A stretch of DNA of 64,000 bases from JAGWBF01 sp965116325 (GCA_965116325.1 OZ220675.1:1426001-1490000); one strand, 5' to 3'; shown: positions 26,652-35,580, counted from the stretch's first letter. Numbers and translations are program-made. The notes: generated by a model from the sequence alone, not told the origin.

Positions 26652-27815
26652 TTACCGCTGCTGGGCGTAGCTGTCCCGGGCCCGGGCGATGGAGGCCTGC
26701 CGGGCCGCCATATGCTGGGTGGTCCGGTCCCTGGACCACTGGTTGGATGTCTCCAGACCCGCCAGGCTGTCCTGGAAGTGGGGCATCACGTACCGGGCCA
26801 TCAGCTCGTAGCTGTTCAGTATGGCCTGCCGGGGCGCCCAATCCTGGGCCATCACCAGCAGTCCGCCGAACCCGCCGCTGCGCTCCATGAGCTTCTCGAT
26901 GCCCGCTATGCAGTCGTCGGGGGTCCCGATTATCCAGTGCCCCAGGCCCGCCATGTGGTCGATGATCTCGTCCACGGGCAGGGGCTCTTCCGGCTTTCTG
27001 CCAATGGTGTCCTCGAAGTACTCCCTCTGGAACTGGCCGGCCCCCTGGCGCGCTTCGGCAAAGGCCTTCTCCCGGGTTTCCGCCAGGTGCACCGGTATGG
27101 ACAGGCGCCACTCTTCACGGCTGACCGTCTTGCCATGCTTGGAGGCCGACTCCTCGGCCACATCCCACAGGTAGGATAGCTGGGCCTCCCCCGACGAGTC
27201 CCTGGGTATGCTGGCGGACAGCACTGCAGCGCCGTGCTTGCCCGCCAGGGCAACCCCCGAGGGCGACTGGACCGAAGCTACCGCTACCGGTATGTGGGGC
27301 TTCTGGTAAGGGCGAAGATGGAGCACCGCATCGTGGAGCTCGAACCAGTCGCTCTTGTAGGTGATGGGCTCGGTCTCGTTGAAGAGGCGCATGATGATAC
27401 TCAGGGACTCGTCCATGCGCTCCCGCTGGAGCTCCGGGTCGATGCCCAGCATAACGGCATCGGATACCAGAGCCCCCGGACCGACTCCCAGCATTACCCG
27501 TCCCCGGGTAAGGTGATCCAGGAGCACCATTCGATTGGCGACCATGAGGGGATGGTGGTAGGGGAGGCTGATCACTCCCGTGCCCAGCCGGATGTGGCGG
27601 GTGCGCTCGGCGGCTATGCCGATGAATATCTCGGGGGAGGCGATGGTCTCCCAGCCTGCGCTGTGGTGCTCCCCGATCCAGGCTTCATCGAAGCCCAGCT
27701 CATCCAGGCGCTGGATAAGCTCCAGGTCCCGCTCCAGCGCCAGCGTGGGGTTGTCTCCCAGGCGGTGGAAGGGAGCCATGAAGATTCCGAATTTCATGTG
27801 GGTGGGATGTGCCAT
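26652..27815 (-). CDS. LLM-class flavin-dependent oxidoreductase (luciferase-like)
   Basis: A 387-aa TIM-barrel FMN/F420-type monooxygenase. Recognisable stretches are FGIFMAPFHRLGDNPT at the start, FDEAWIGEHHSAGWE (about residue 45), RLGTGVISLPYHHPLMVANR, GRVMLGVGPGAL and IIGTPDDCIAGIEKL near the C-terminus. Length and motifs fit limonene or alkanal monooxygenase-like enzymes; substrate and the flavin used are unknown. ATG 27815 has GAGGAG 12 nt upstream; ATG 27797 (MKFGIF) is a possible alternative. It converges on the peroxiredoxin gene with 11 nt between stops. Confidence 0.9.
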   Translation of the reverse strand: MAHPTHMKFGIFMAPFHRLGDNPTLALERDLELIQRLDELGFDEAWIGEHHSAGWETIASPEIFIGIAAERTRHIRLGTGVISLPYHHPLMVANRMVLLDHLTRGRVMLGVGPGALVSDAVMLGIDPELQRERMDESLSIIMRLFNETEPITYKSDWFELHDAVLHLRPYQKPHIPVAVASVQSPSGVALAGKHGAAVLSASIPRDSSGEAQLSYLWDVAEESASKHGKTVSREEWRLSIPVHLAETREKAFAEARQGAGQFQREYFEDTIGRKPEEPLPVDEIIDHMAGLGHWIIGTPDDCIAGIEKLMERSGGFGGLLVMAQDWAPRQAILNSYELMARYVMPHFQDSLAGLETSNQWSRDRTTQHMAARQASIARARDSYAQQR

Positions 27816-27993
27816 GATGGAACTTTACTCCTCAGCTCACTGAACGCGCCCCGGCGTACCCTCTGGAGCGGATGGGTCTCATTGGGCAGATTATAGACTC
27901 CGGCCCATGGCCGGGCAAGCTGACTTTGGGGTCTCACTCCCGCCGGGAAGACATAAAAGCGCATTTACCACTTTGGATTGGCTATCTGTCCAG

Positions 27994-28022
27994 TTGCAAT
28001 TGACATGGGTGGATGTTATACT
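27994..28022 (+). promoter_or_regulatory. Promoter of the nusA operon
   Basis: TTGCAA (27994-27999), a 17-nt spacer and TATACT (28017-28022). This is a good sigma-70-type match in an otherwise GC-rich genome, 160 nt before nusA. Confidence 0.65.
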
Positions 28023-28048
28023 CGCTGCACACGCTCGACCTCGTTGGG

Positions 28049-28075
28049 AGCCCCGATTTTTCGGGGCTTTTAATT
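28049..28075 (+). terminator. Early intrinsic terminator in the nusA leader
   Basis: The perfect 8-bp stem AGCCCCGA/TCGGGGCT with TTTT loop (28049-28068) is followed by TTTAATTA. It lies about 20 nt after the predicted transcription start and before nusA, so most transcripts may stop here unless antiterminated. It could alternatively end a transcript arriving from upstream, but no plus-strand gene precedes it. Confidence 0.75.
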
Positions 28076-28181
28076 AGGTGCAGGGAGGCGGTAAGCGGTG
28101 AACCAGTATGCGGGGGTGACGGAATAGGGTAGAGACAAGGACCACCGCAAGCCCCATCCTTCTAAGGGAGCCAAAGGTAAC

Positions 28182-29780
28182 ATGAAAAGCGATTTTTTGA
28201 TTGCTCTTACCCAGTTGGCGGCGGAGCGCCACCTGCCTAGGGAGCAAGTGGTGTCAGCCATCGAGGTTGCCCTTGCCTCAGCTTTCAAGAAGGACAGCTT
28301 GAATGTGGGCCAGAACATCTCCGTCAAGCTGAACCCCAGCAGCGGCGAGCCGGTAAGCGTCTACGCCCTGAAACTGGTGGTTGACGAGGTCGAGGACAGC
28401 CAGCGCGAGCTGAGCTTAGACCAAGCCCGCAAGTTGAAGCCCGATGCCGAGGTCGGCGAGGAGGTCGCCACCGAAGCCCTGTCTCTCCAGTTCAGCCGCA
28501 TCGCCGCCCAGACCGCCAAGCAGGTTGTCCTGCAACGCCTCCGGGAGGTGGAGCGGGACCTGATCTTCCAGGAGTTCATCGACCGCACCGACGATGTTGT
28601 ATCCGGCGTCGTCGATCAGATAGAGCCGGGAAGGGTCGTCGTAATTGACCTGGGGCGGGCACAGGCCATCCTCATCCCCGAGGAGCAGGTGCCCACCGAA
28701 CGCTACCGCAAGGGCCAGCGCCTCAAGGTTTACGTCGTGGAGGTGCGCCGCTCGGCCAAGGGGCCTGAAATCCTGGTTTCCCGCAGCCACAAGAACCTGC
28801 TCAAGCGCCTCTTCGAGATCGAGGTTCCCGAGGTGTTCAACGGCGTGGTGGAGATCAAGGCCATCTCCCGGGAGGGCGGCTCGCGAAGCAAGGTCGCCGT
28901 CACATCCCGCCAGGAAGGCATTGACCCCGTGGGTTCGTGCATCGGCATGCGGGGGAACCGTATCCAGAGCATAGTCAACGAGCTCCAGGGGGAGAAGATC
29001 GACGTGGTCCGCTGGGACAAGGACCCGAAGGTGTTTCTCGCAAACGCCCTCAGCCCCTCGGAGGTCATCCACGTAGAGATCAACGAACAGGAAGGCTCGG
29101 CCCTCGTGGTCGTTCCCGAGCGCCAGCTCTCCCTGGCCATCGGCAAGGAAGGCCAGAACGCGCGCCTGGCCGCCAAGCTCACCAATTTCCGGCTTGATAT
29201 CCTGAGCATGACCGAATGGGAGACTCTGCGAGCCGAGCGCCAAGCCTCAGAGGAAGCCCGCAGGGCAGCCGCGGCCGGCGCTGTGGTCGAGGAGCCCGAA
29301 GCTCCGGAGGTGGAAGCCGTCGCATCGGTGGACGAGCTTGTCATCACCGACGAAGATCTGGCCGTCGAAGAGCTGACCCTCGAGGAGCTGGAGGAGGCTA
29401 CCAGGCCTGCAGCGGCAGAGCTGGAGGTGGCTGTAGCCGCCTCGGTAGAAACATCGGCGCCAGATGAAGTGACCGAGGAGAGTATCGAGGCCCAAGAGTC
29501 GGGGCTCAGTCCCGAGGAGCTGGCCCTGCTTGCCCTCGAAGAGCTGGAAGAGGAAGACGAGGACGAGGAAGACGAAGAGGAAGACCAGGGAGTCCAGGCC
29601 GAAGTGTGGACCCTTCCGGCGGTGGCTGCCGGGGCCGGCCAGATACGCTTCGCCGAGGATATCCTGGGCGACTTCCGCGGTGGCGGTGGCGGACGGAGAG
29701 GTCGGGGCGTCCAGTCGGGCAAAGGGAAGAAGGGCGCCCGCGCTAAGAAGGCCCGCACCCCGGTGGAAGAAGGCTCGTAG
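28182..29780 (+). CDS. nusA: Transcription termination/antitermination factor NusA
   Basis: NusA binds RNA polymerase and nascent RNA to tune pausing and termination. The 532-aa product has an N-terminal polymerase-binding domain (1-130), an S1 domain (about 135-200, GVVDQIEPGRVVVIDLG), KH1 and KH2 (about 205-345, with GSCIGMRGNRIQSIVNEL and AIGKEGQNARLAAKL), and then an unusual ~180-residue Glu/Ala/Val-rich acidic tail ending in a Gly/Arg/Lys-rich segment. No rimP precedes it. AAAGG lies just before the ATG. It heads nusA-rnpM-infB-rbfA-truB. Confidence 0.97.
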   Translation: MKSDFLIALTQLAAERHLPREQVVSAIEVALASAFKKDSLNVGQNISVKLNPSSGEPVSVYALKLVVDEVEDSQRELSLDQARKLKPDAEVGEEVATEALSLQFSRIAAQTAKQVVLQRLREVERDLIFQEFIDRTDDVVSGVVDQIEPGRVVVIDLGRAQAILIPEEQVPTERYRKGQRLKVYVVEVRRSAKGPEILVSRSHKNLLKRLFEIEVPEVFNGVVEIKAISREGGSRSKVAVTSRQEGIDPVGSCIGMRGNRIQSIVNELQGEKIDVVRWDKDPKVFLANALSPSEVIHVEINEQEGSALVVVPERQLSLAIGKEGQNARLAAKLTNFRLDILSMTEWETLRAERQASEEARRAAAAGAVVEEPEAPEVEAVASVDELVITDEDLAVEELTLEELEEATRPAAAELEVAVAASVETSAPDEVTEESIEAQESGLSPEELALLALEELEEEDEDEEDEEEDQGVQAEVWTLPAVAAGAGQIRFAEDILGDFRGGGGGRRGRGVQSGKGKKGARAKKARTPVEEGS

Positions 29781-29781
29781 C

Positions 29782-30084
29782 ATGGCGGCCCGCACGAAAC
29801 GCCCGGTGCTCAGAAGGTGCGCCGCCTGCGGGGAACAGTCGCCTAAGGGCCAGCTTGTACGCATAGTGCGCACTCCCCAGGGTAAGGTCCAGGTTGACCC
29901 CACGGGGAAGGTATCGGGAAGGGGCGCCTATTTGTGCACCAACCCCCAGTGCTGGAACCGCGGCATCGCCAAGAACCGGTTGGACAGTGTGCTCCGATCT
30001 GCCATAAACAAAGAAGATAAGGAAAACATTCAGAGCTACTTCAGGGAGAAGACGGAGTTGGCTCTGGCTGGGAGCGCCCAATGA
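29782..30084 (+). CDS. rnpM: RNase P modulator RnpM / YlxR family (DUF448)
   Basis: A 100-aa nucleic-acid-binding protein of the YlxR family, reported in Bacillus to bind the RNase P RNA and modulate its activity. Signatures: RRCAACGEQSPKGQLVRIVR at the N-terminus and GKVSGRGAYLCTNPQCW in the middle. ATG 29782 lies one base after the nusA stop, and the gene ends in an ATGA overlap with infB, the standard position for this family. Confidence 0.93.
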   Translation: MAARTKRPVLRRCAACGEQSPKGQLVRIVRTPQGKVQVDPTGKVSGRGAYLCTNPQCWNRGIAKNRLDSVLRSAINKEDKENIQSYFREKTELALAGSAQ

Positions 30085-31922
30085 CAACTGCCGGAAGGCG
30101 CACATCTGCTCCCGACGCGGGAAGGCGGAGCCCCAGGGGAGATAAGCGCTCTCCCGCCCGCAAGGCCGCACCAAAGGTGTACGTTATTCCCGACACCCTG
30201 TCGGTAAAGAGACTGGCGGAGATCACCCAGATCAGCTCGGTGGATGTCATCAAGCAGTTGATGCGGAACGGCATCATGGCTTCCATGAACCAGTTGATCG
30301 ACTACGATGTGGCAACCTTGGTCACATCAGCCTTCGGCATAAAGACAAGGCGGGAAGAGCAGGGCGCTGCCGGCGCCAACACGGGCGCGGACGGCACCGT
30401 AGAAGAGGACGCTGGTATCCTGGAGCCCCGTCCCCCGATCGTGACCATCCTGGGGCACGTGGACCATGGGAAGACCACCCTCCTGGACACTATACGCAAG
30501 AGCAAGGTCACCGAATCGGAAGCCGGTGGGATTACCCAGCACATCGGTGCCTACATGGTCAACTACAAAGACCAGGACATCACCTTCCTGGATACTCCGG
30601 GCCACGAGGCCTTCACCGCCATCCGGGCCCGGGGAGCGCAGGTCACCGACGTAGCCATACTCCTTGTGGCGGCCGATGACGGCGTGATGCCTCAAACGGT
30701 TGAAGCCATGGACCATGCCAAGGCTGCGGGCGTTCCCATGATCGTGGCGGTCAACAAGATAGACAGGCCCGATTCGGACCTGGATCGGGTGAAGCGCCAG
30801 CTGGGAGAGCAGGGACTGCTCCTGGAGGAGTGGGGAGGGGACACGATCGTGGTCCCGGTTTCCGCCCTGAAGGGCGACGGCATCGACGACCTCCTGGAGA
30901 ACATCCTCGTGGTGTCGGAGATATCCGAATACAAGGCCGACCCTAGCAAGTCCGCCACGGGCACTGTGGTGGAGGCCAAGCTGGATAAGAACCGGGGACC
31001 CCTGGCGACCCTCCTGGTGCAGTCAGGTACCCTGCGGGTAGGCGATTACGTGACCGCAGGCACCACGGGAGGCAAGGTTCGTGCCCTGGCTTCCGACGTG
31101 GGCAAGAGGCTGACGGAAGCCGGCCCATCTACGCCTGTGGTCATGATGGGATTTAGCGGCCTGCCCGAAGCCGGCGACATCTTCTCCGTCGCTTCCAGCG
31201 AGAGGGCCGCCAGGGATCAGCAAGATGAGCGTCTGCGCCAGAAGGAGATCGAGCGGGTCAGCATGCGCGCCTTGACCCTGGAGGAGCTCCAGTCGCGGAT
31301 GGACTCGGGCGAGATAAAGGAGCTTAACCTGATCCTTAAGGCCGATGTTCAGGGAAGCGTGGAAGCCGTCTGCCAGGCCCTGGAGCAGCTAAACGAAGCC
31401 GAAGCCCGTGTCCGCATCCTCCACGCCGCCAGCGGTACCATCACCGAGAGCGATATCCTGCTGGCTTCCGCTTCTAATGCCATTGTCATCGGGTTCTCTA
31501 CCACCACCCAGCCGGGCATCGAACGCCTGGCCGAGCGGGAAGGTGTCGAAGTACGGCACTACGGGATCATCTATCACCTTATCGAAGATATAGAGAAAGC
31601 CCTGGCTGGCATTCTGGACGCCACATTCCACGAGGTTGTGCAGGGACGCGCTGCCATACGGGCCATCTTCCCCATGGGCCGGAGAGGAAAGATCGCTGGC
31701 TGCATGGTCACCGACGGGCGTATCACCCGGGGTTCCATGGTGCGGGTTACCAGGGACGGCCAAGTCGTCCACGAAGGCACCATATCCAGCCTCCGCCACT
31801 TCAAGGAAGAGGTGAACGAGATAGCCAACGGGTACGAATGCGGCGTCGGTCTTGCCAACTACACCGAGTTCCAGGAAGGGGACATTCTGGAGTCCTACCG
31901 CCAGGAAAAGGGCCGAGGCTGA
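30081..31922 (+). CDS. infB: Translation initiation factor IF-2
   Basis: The GTPase that joins initiator tRNA and subunits. The 613-aa protein is a short form: a ~35-residue basic N-terminus, an IF2-N helix domain (about 35-90, KRLAEITQISSVDVIKQLMRN in shortened view), then the G domain with GHVDHGKTT (G1), DTPGHEAF (G3) and NKIDRP (G4), and domains II-IV ending in FKEEVNEIANGYECGV. The long N-terminal extension of enterobacterial IF-2 is missing, as in several Chloroflexota. It starts in an ATGA overlap with rnpM. Confidence 0.97.
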   Translation: MTTAGRRTSAPDAGRRSPRGDKRSPARKAAPKVYVIPDTLSVKRLAEITQISSVDVIKQLMRNGIMASMNQLIDYDVATLVTSAFGIKTRREEQGAAGANTGADGTVEEDAGILEPRPPIVTILGHVDHGKTTLLDTIRKSKVTESEAGGITQHIGAYMVNYKDQDITFLDTPGHEAFTAIRARGAQVTDVAILLVAADDGVMPQTVEAMDHAKAAGVPMIVAVNKIDRPDSDLDRVKRQLGEQGLLLEEWGGDTIVVPVSALKGDGIDDLLENILVVSEISEYKADPSKSATGTVVEAKLDKNRGPLATLLVQSGTLRVGDYVTAGTTGGKVRALASDVGKRLTEAGPSTPVVMMGFSGLPEAGDIFSVASSERAARDQQDERLRQKEIERVSMRALTLEELQSRMDSGEIKELNLILKADVQGSVEAVCQALEQLNEAEARVRILHAASGTITESDILLASASNAIVIGFSTTTQPGIERLAEREGVEVRHYGIIYHLIEDIEKALAGILDATFHEVVQGRAAIRAIFPMGRRGKIAGCMVTDGRITRGSMVRVTRDGQVVHEGTISSLRHFKEEVNEIANGYECGVGLANYTEFQEGDILESYRQEKGRG

Positions 31923-31989
31923 GGACCTTTCCGGGCCTTTTCGCAACTCCCTTCGTCCCATCCCGCTCCCGGTATAGGATTTCCCACCC

Positions 31990-32352
31990 ATGACCAGGCG
32001 CACCGACCGCATCAACGGCATACTACGCCAGGAGATAAGCCAGCTTGTGTCCCGGGACCTGAACGACCCACGGCTGTCTGGCTTGGTCACCATCACACGC
32101 GTCGAAACCTCCGAGGATTTGCACTATGCCAAGGTGTACGTCAGCATCATGGGAGACCGGGACGCCAAGGACATGGTGCTCCAGGGCATGGAATCGGCCA
32201 GCGGATTCATCCGCAGGGAGCTGCGCTCCCGCCTGACCCTGAAGCAGATCCCCGAGATCAGCTACTACCTGGACGACACCCTGGACCAGGCTGAGCACAT
32301 CCTGGAACTCATAGACAAGATAGGCGACGGACCTCCGTCCCAGGCGACATGA
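31990..32352 (+). CDS. rbfA: Ribosome-binding factor A
   Basis: RbfA is a KH-like factor for 16S rRNA 5'-end maturation of the 30S subunit. The 120-aa product has family landmarks: RRTDRINGILRQEISQLV at the N-terminus, DPRLSGLVTITRVE, and PEISYYLDDTLDQAEHI at the end. It lies 67 nt after infB and overlaps truB by ATGA. Confidence 0.95.
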   Translation: MTRRTDRINGILRQEISQLVSRDLNDPRLSGLVTITRVETSEDLHYAKVYVSIMGDRDAKDMVLQGMESASGFIRRELRSRLTLKQIPEISYYLDDTLDQAEHILELIDKIGDGPPSQAT

Positions 32353-33308
32353 AGAACAACATCAGTCCCGTCAACGGCTTCCTGAACATATACAAGCCCC
32401 CCGGTCCCACATCCATGGATGTCCTGCGCCAGGTCAAGCAGCATACGGGCCATCGCAAGCGGGTGGGGCATGGCGGCACCCTGGACCCCCAGGCTGAGGG
32501 GGTGCTGCCCATCTGTTTCGGCCAGGCAACCCGGCTCATGGAACTGCTGGTCGATAGCGGGAAAGAGTACCGGATGGAGGTCCGCCTGGGCGCCACCACA
32601 ACTACCTACGATGGCGAAGGGGAAGTGGTGGACACTGCCCCAGCGACCGGCCTGACTCTGGAGATGGTTGAGGATGCCCTGAAAGGGTTCAGGGGGACGA
32701 TACAGCAGGTGCCCCCCATGTACAGTGCGCTGAAGGTGGATGGGAAGCGGTTGTACAAGCTGGCCCGGTCGGGGATCGAGGTGGAACGGCAGCCCCGCGC
32801 CGTGGAGATCCATCGGCTGGAGATACTGGAGTTCGCATATCCATCCCTGGTGCTGCTGGCGGAAAGCGGCAGGGGGGCCTACATGAGGTCCCTCGCCCAC
32901 GACCTTGGCCAAGCCCTGGGTTGCGGCGCCTACCTGAGCGGTCTGGTGCGCACCCGGTCCGGTGCTTTCAGGTCCGAGGATGCCGTCGTCATGGAAGACC
33001 TTTCTCAGGAGGCGCGGGATGAGTGGGAAGGCCACCTGTACCCCGTGGACTTCCCCCTCCTGGACTTGAAGAGCCTCACCATCGGCAGGGACGCCGAGAG
33101 GCTGCTCAGGGCGGGGCAGTCGGTGACGCTGCCCCCCGGCGTGAGCGCCTACGTCCGCTACATGGAGCGCCACAGGGCCTACGCCCAGGATGGGCGATTC
33201 GTAGGTGTGCTGTCCTTCGACCTCCCCAAGAACAAGTGGCTTCCCCACAAGCTCTTCAGCCTGGACTCCGCCTCCCCCTACGCCCCCAGTATTTCCGGCA
33301 GGGCATAG
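32349..33308 (+). CDS. truB: tRNA pseudouridine(55) synthase TruB
   Basis: Makes pseudouridine 55 in the T loop of tRNAs. In the 319-aa product NGFLNIYKPPGPTSMDVL and VGHGGTLDPQAEGVLPICFG contain the catalytic Asp (GTLDP, about residue 42). GAYMRSLAHDLGQALGCGAYL is the second conserved block, and a PUA-like tail follows. It closes the translation operon; no ribF or rpsO follows. Confidence 0.96.
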   Translation: MKNNISPVNGFLNIYKPPGPTSMDVLRQVKQHTGHRKRVGHGGTLDPQAEGVLPICFGQATRLMELLVDSGKEYRMEVRLGATTTTYDGEGEVVDTAPATGLTLEMVEDALKGFRGTIQQVPPMYSALKVDGKRLYKLARSGIEVERQPRAVEIHRLEILEFAYPSLVLLAESGRGAYMRSLAHDLGQALGCGAYLSGLVRTRSGAFRSEDAVVMEDLSQEARDEWEGHLYPVDFPLLDLKSLTIGRDAERLLRAGQSVTLPPGVSAYVRYMERHRAYAQDGRFVGVLSFDLPKNKWLPHKLFSLDSASPYAPSISGRA

Positions 33309-33407
33309 GAACGCCCCAGACCCCCCCTTTTTACCCGTTCAGCTATCAATGGACGCCTTGCCAGCCCTTGAAGTCTCAACAATTTCTCTGCCGCTACCTT
33401 GTATTAC

Positions 33408-33443
33408 TTGACAAAAAGATATTAGCTATGCTAGTTATAGCTA
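33408..33443 (+). promoter_or_regulatory. Promoter with overlapping inverted repeat, DUF5679 gene
   Basis: TTGACA (33408-33413), an 18-nt spacer ending TGC and TAGTTA (33432-33437), an extended -10. The inverted repeat TAGCTAT-N7-ATAGCTA (33423-33429 and 33437-33443) spans the -10, which would suit a repressor site. No bound regulator is known. Confidence 0.5.
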
Positions 33444-33476
33444 GAGCGTAGCTGTGACTGATGGGAGGGAGACGTA

Positions 33477-33617
33477 ATGGACGCATATTGCTTCAAGTGC
33501 CGTAGCAAGAAAGAGATCAAGGGCGCGCAAGCGGTAACACTCAAGAACGGCAGGCCTGCTACCCAGGGTACCTGCGCAGTCTGTGGCACCAAGCTCTACC
33601 GTATCGGCAAGGCTTAA
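33477..33617 (+). CDS. DUF5679 small zinc-finger-like protein
   Basis: A 46-aa protein matching the DUF5679 pattern: YCFKCRSKKEI, then LKNGRPATQGTCAVCGTKLYR. The two CxxC pairs should bind one zinc. Such genes are frequent in Chloroflexota and Actinobacteria, but no function is known to me. GGAGGG lies about 8 nt before the ATG. It has its own promoter and a strong downstream hairpin, so it is probably a monocistronic, well-expressed gene. Confidence 0.85.
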   Translation: MDAYCFKCRSKKEIKGAQAVTLKNGRPATQGTCAVCGTKLYRIGKA

Positions 33618-33632
33618 GCCCTACACCATCGG

Positions 33633-33664
33633 GGGGAGGACGGGCCCCTTAGGGCGTCCTCCCC
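33633..33664 (+). terminator. Strong hairpin downstream of the DUF5679 gene
   Basis: The stem GGGGAGGACG/CGTCCTCCCC (10 bp) begins 15 nt past the stop codon. There is no clear U run, so it may terminate weakly or only protect the mRNA end. Confidence 0.45.
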
Positions 33665-33769
33665 AAACCCCATGATCCTTGGGCCTCTCACCTTAGTTCC
33701 GCTTTGGATTCGGAACTGAGGGCTGGCGGGGTCGCAGGGGTCGGCCGTGGCAGAGCCTGTCTTGCACAA

Positions 33770-33820
33770 TGAAACCCCTACACGCGGGGCATATCGACTA
33801 TGCCCAAGGTAGGGGTTTCA
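33770..33820. terminator. Long two-step hairpin between convergent transcripts
   Basis: TGAAACCCCTAC (33770-33781) pairs perfectly with GTAGGGGTTTCA (33809-33820). Inside, GGGCATA pairs with TATGCCC. It lies 28 nt past the Rieske oxygenase stop on the minus strand and probably ends that transcript, possibly both convergent transcripts. Confidence 0.55.
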
Positions 33821-33848
33821 CATGTCTTCCCTTGAGTTCGAGGTGCCC

Positions 33849-35135
33849 TTAGCCCTGTCCCCTGGGCTCCGCGTATATCTTCGGCAACATTACATCCCGC
33901 CACTTCAGGTTGTTGGGTATTATCTCGTCGATGGCCCGGGCCCCGTAGTAGCTGGTGCCCACCCCCGGAGGGTCCCCTCCGTCGGCAACGGTGCGGGCGG
34001 CCTGCAGCAGCAGGCGTCGGGCGCTCACGACAGCCATGTCGCTGGTGGACAGCACCTCCCGGGAGCGGTCGACGACGGGCCCCATGGCTTCCTGCACAGC
34101 CTGGTCCTGGGTATTAATTCCATCTATGCCGGTGAACGTCTCTGTCTTCTGCACCTGGCGGTCGATCATCCAGCTGTTGCTCTTGTTCCGTATGCTGAGA
34201 TAATCGGGCCTCACGTCACCCGGACCTCTGCCCAGCTCCCTCTCGATCTCCTCCCCGATGACCAGGGGATGCTCGTCGAAGCTGTAGATCCAGTTGTAAA
34301 TCATGACGTTCTGGTCGTCGGTGGGCACCCACATGTGGCCGGCGATGATGTTGTGCCAGTCTCCTCCTCGGAACCTGAGCTGCTGGGGGCGGATCTGGTG
34401 GAATGGCATGATGAAGTGGTAAGTGCGGACCAGGGTGGATTCGTTGGGCACATCACGGAGGCCGACGTAACGGTACCCGTAGTCGGTGATATCCACCTCC
34501 AACGTGGGCGGCTTGGCATTGACCAGCTCCGTGTCGGCACCTATGCCTACCCGGGTGGTGTTCTTGGTGAGCAGTCGGTGGAGGATGGGGGCGTGGGCGG
34601 TATCTATTCCCCCTTCCAGGGCCTGCAGCCAGTTGCACTCCTGGCGGTTCTTGGTAACCAGTCGGTGGGTGTCGGGCACCTGGGTCCACTCGAACCGGGG
34701 CGCTGCCGGCATCCTGTCCTTCGGCCCCATGTAGGCCCAGATCACCTGCCCCATCTCGATGGCCGGGTAGGCGGTGAGCTTCACTTCATCCTTGAGCCTG
34801 CTCTCCGCCGGCTCGTTCATCATATCGACGCAGTTCCCGTCCACGTCGTACTTCCACCCGTGATAGACACACCGGAGGCCGCACTCTTCGTTGCGGCCCA
34901 GCCACAGGGAGGTGCGCCGGTGGGCGCAGAACTCGTCCAGCAGGCCGATGCGACCCGATGTATCCCGGAAAGCGATCAAATCCTCGCCGAGAAGGCGCAC
35001 CCGTACCGGTGGGCAGTCGGGCTCGGGAATCTCGCTGGCTAGGCAGGCGGGCATCCAGTAGCGGCGCATAGCTTCGCCGAGGGGTGTGCCTGCGTTGGTG
35101 CGAGTCAGGATCTCGTTATCTTCACGGGTAAGCAT
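33849..35135 (-). CDS. Rieske 2Fe-2S oxygenase, phthalate-4,5-dioxygenase-like
   Basis: A 428-aa oxygenase subunit. Rieske ligands are in DEFCAHRRTSLWLG and CVYHGWKYDVDG (residues about 70-105). The mononuclear iron 2-His motif is in EGGIDTAHAPILH (about residue 185). It belongs to the one-component phthalate/vanillate-like group, which hydroxylates or O-demethylates aromatics using a separate reductase; none is nearby. The start MLTREDNEILTRTNAGTPLG is typical of the group. It is only about 33% like the other Rieske protein in this window by eye, so the two should have different substrates. Confidence 0.92.
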   Translation of the reverse strand: MLTREDNEILTRTNAGTPLGEAMRRYWMPACLASEIPEPDCPPVRVRLLGEDLIAFRDTSGRIGLLDEFCAHRRTSLWLGRNEECGLRCVYHGWKYDVDGNCVDMMNEPAESRLKDEVKLTAYPAIEMGQVIWAYMGPKDRMPAAPRFEWTQVPDTHRLVTKNRQECNWLQALEGGIDTAHAPILHRLLTKNTTRVGIGADTELVNAKPPTLEVDITDYGYRYVGLRDVPNESTLVRTYHFIMPFHQIRPQQLRFRGGDWHNIIAGHMWVPTDDQNVMIYNWIYSFDEHPLVIGEEIERELGRGPGDVRPDYLSIRNKSNSWMIDRQVQKTETFTGIDGINTQDQAVQEAMGPVVDRSREVLSTSDMAVVSARRLLLQAARTVADGGDPPGVGTSYYGARAIDEIIPNNLKWRDVMLPKIYAEPRGQG

Positions 35136-35580
35136 ATCTCCTCCTCTGCCTTGCCGCGCCGAGCAGCGGGCCGACGGCTAGTCCGTGATCTCTTGATGGC
35201 ATAGTATCGCACATTTCGGGGAGCCCCAGTATGCCTTCAATATGCCAGATAGTGTTGCGCCTCATATGGATATAGGGACATGGTACCACTCTAGGCTTAG
35301 ACACATCGGGTGAGTAGGTCTGGGGACGGTTCAATGATGAGCCGCACGAGTACGGATCATATCCGTCGTCCCTGAACTTGCGGATGTCGACTGGCGGGAT
35401 TCCGGGGGAAATCTTGTCTCGGAGGGTGCCCAGCTTGGAGAAGTCTATCTGGCGGGGTTGCAGGAAGAAACCGTCCGGGCCTTCAAGCAGCTCGATATGG
35501 TCGCCCGGCCCAACGCCCAGGGCATCCAGCACCCGGGCAGGGAAGGTTACCTGTCTCTTGGAAGTGACCTTGAGCAACAT
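35122..35580 (-). CDS. SpoVT/AbrB-domain protein, orphan antitoxin-like, with atypical C-terminus
   Basis: Residues 1-45 are a clear AbrB/MazE-type swapped-hairpin DNA-binding domain (MLLKVTSKRQVTFPARVLDALGVGPGD). AAGGAG lies 7 nt before ATG 35580. Antitoxins of this kind normally stop at about 75-85 aa after a GYDP-like end. Here the frame runs on from YDPYSC for about 70 low-complexity residues into the Rieske gene. The native stop may have been lost, or the 3' part of a toxin-antitoxin operon deleted. No toxin gene follows. Confidence 0.65.
   Translation of the reverse strand: MLLKVTSKRQVTFPARVLDALGVGPGDHIELLEGPDGFFLQPRQIDFSKLGTLRDKISPGIPPVDIRKFRDDGYDPYSCGSSLNRPQTYSPDVSKPRVVPCPYIHMRRNTIWHIEGILGLPEMCDTMPSRDHGLAVGPLLGAARQRRRYAYP

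Noticed and set aside
28730..29758. Long Ser/Ala-rich minus-strand reading opposite nusA
   Set aside because: Mirror image of the acidic Glu-rich tail of NusA; no ribosome-binding site or recognisable domain.
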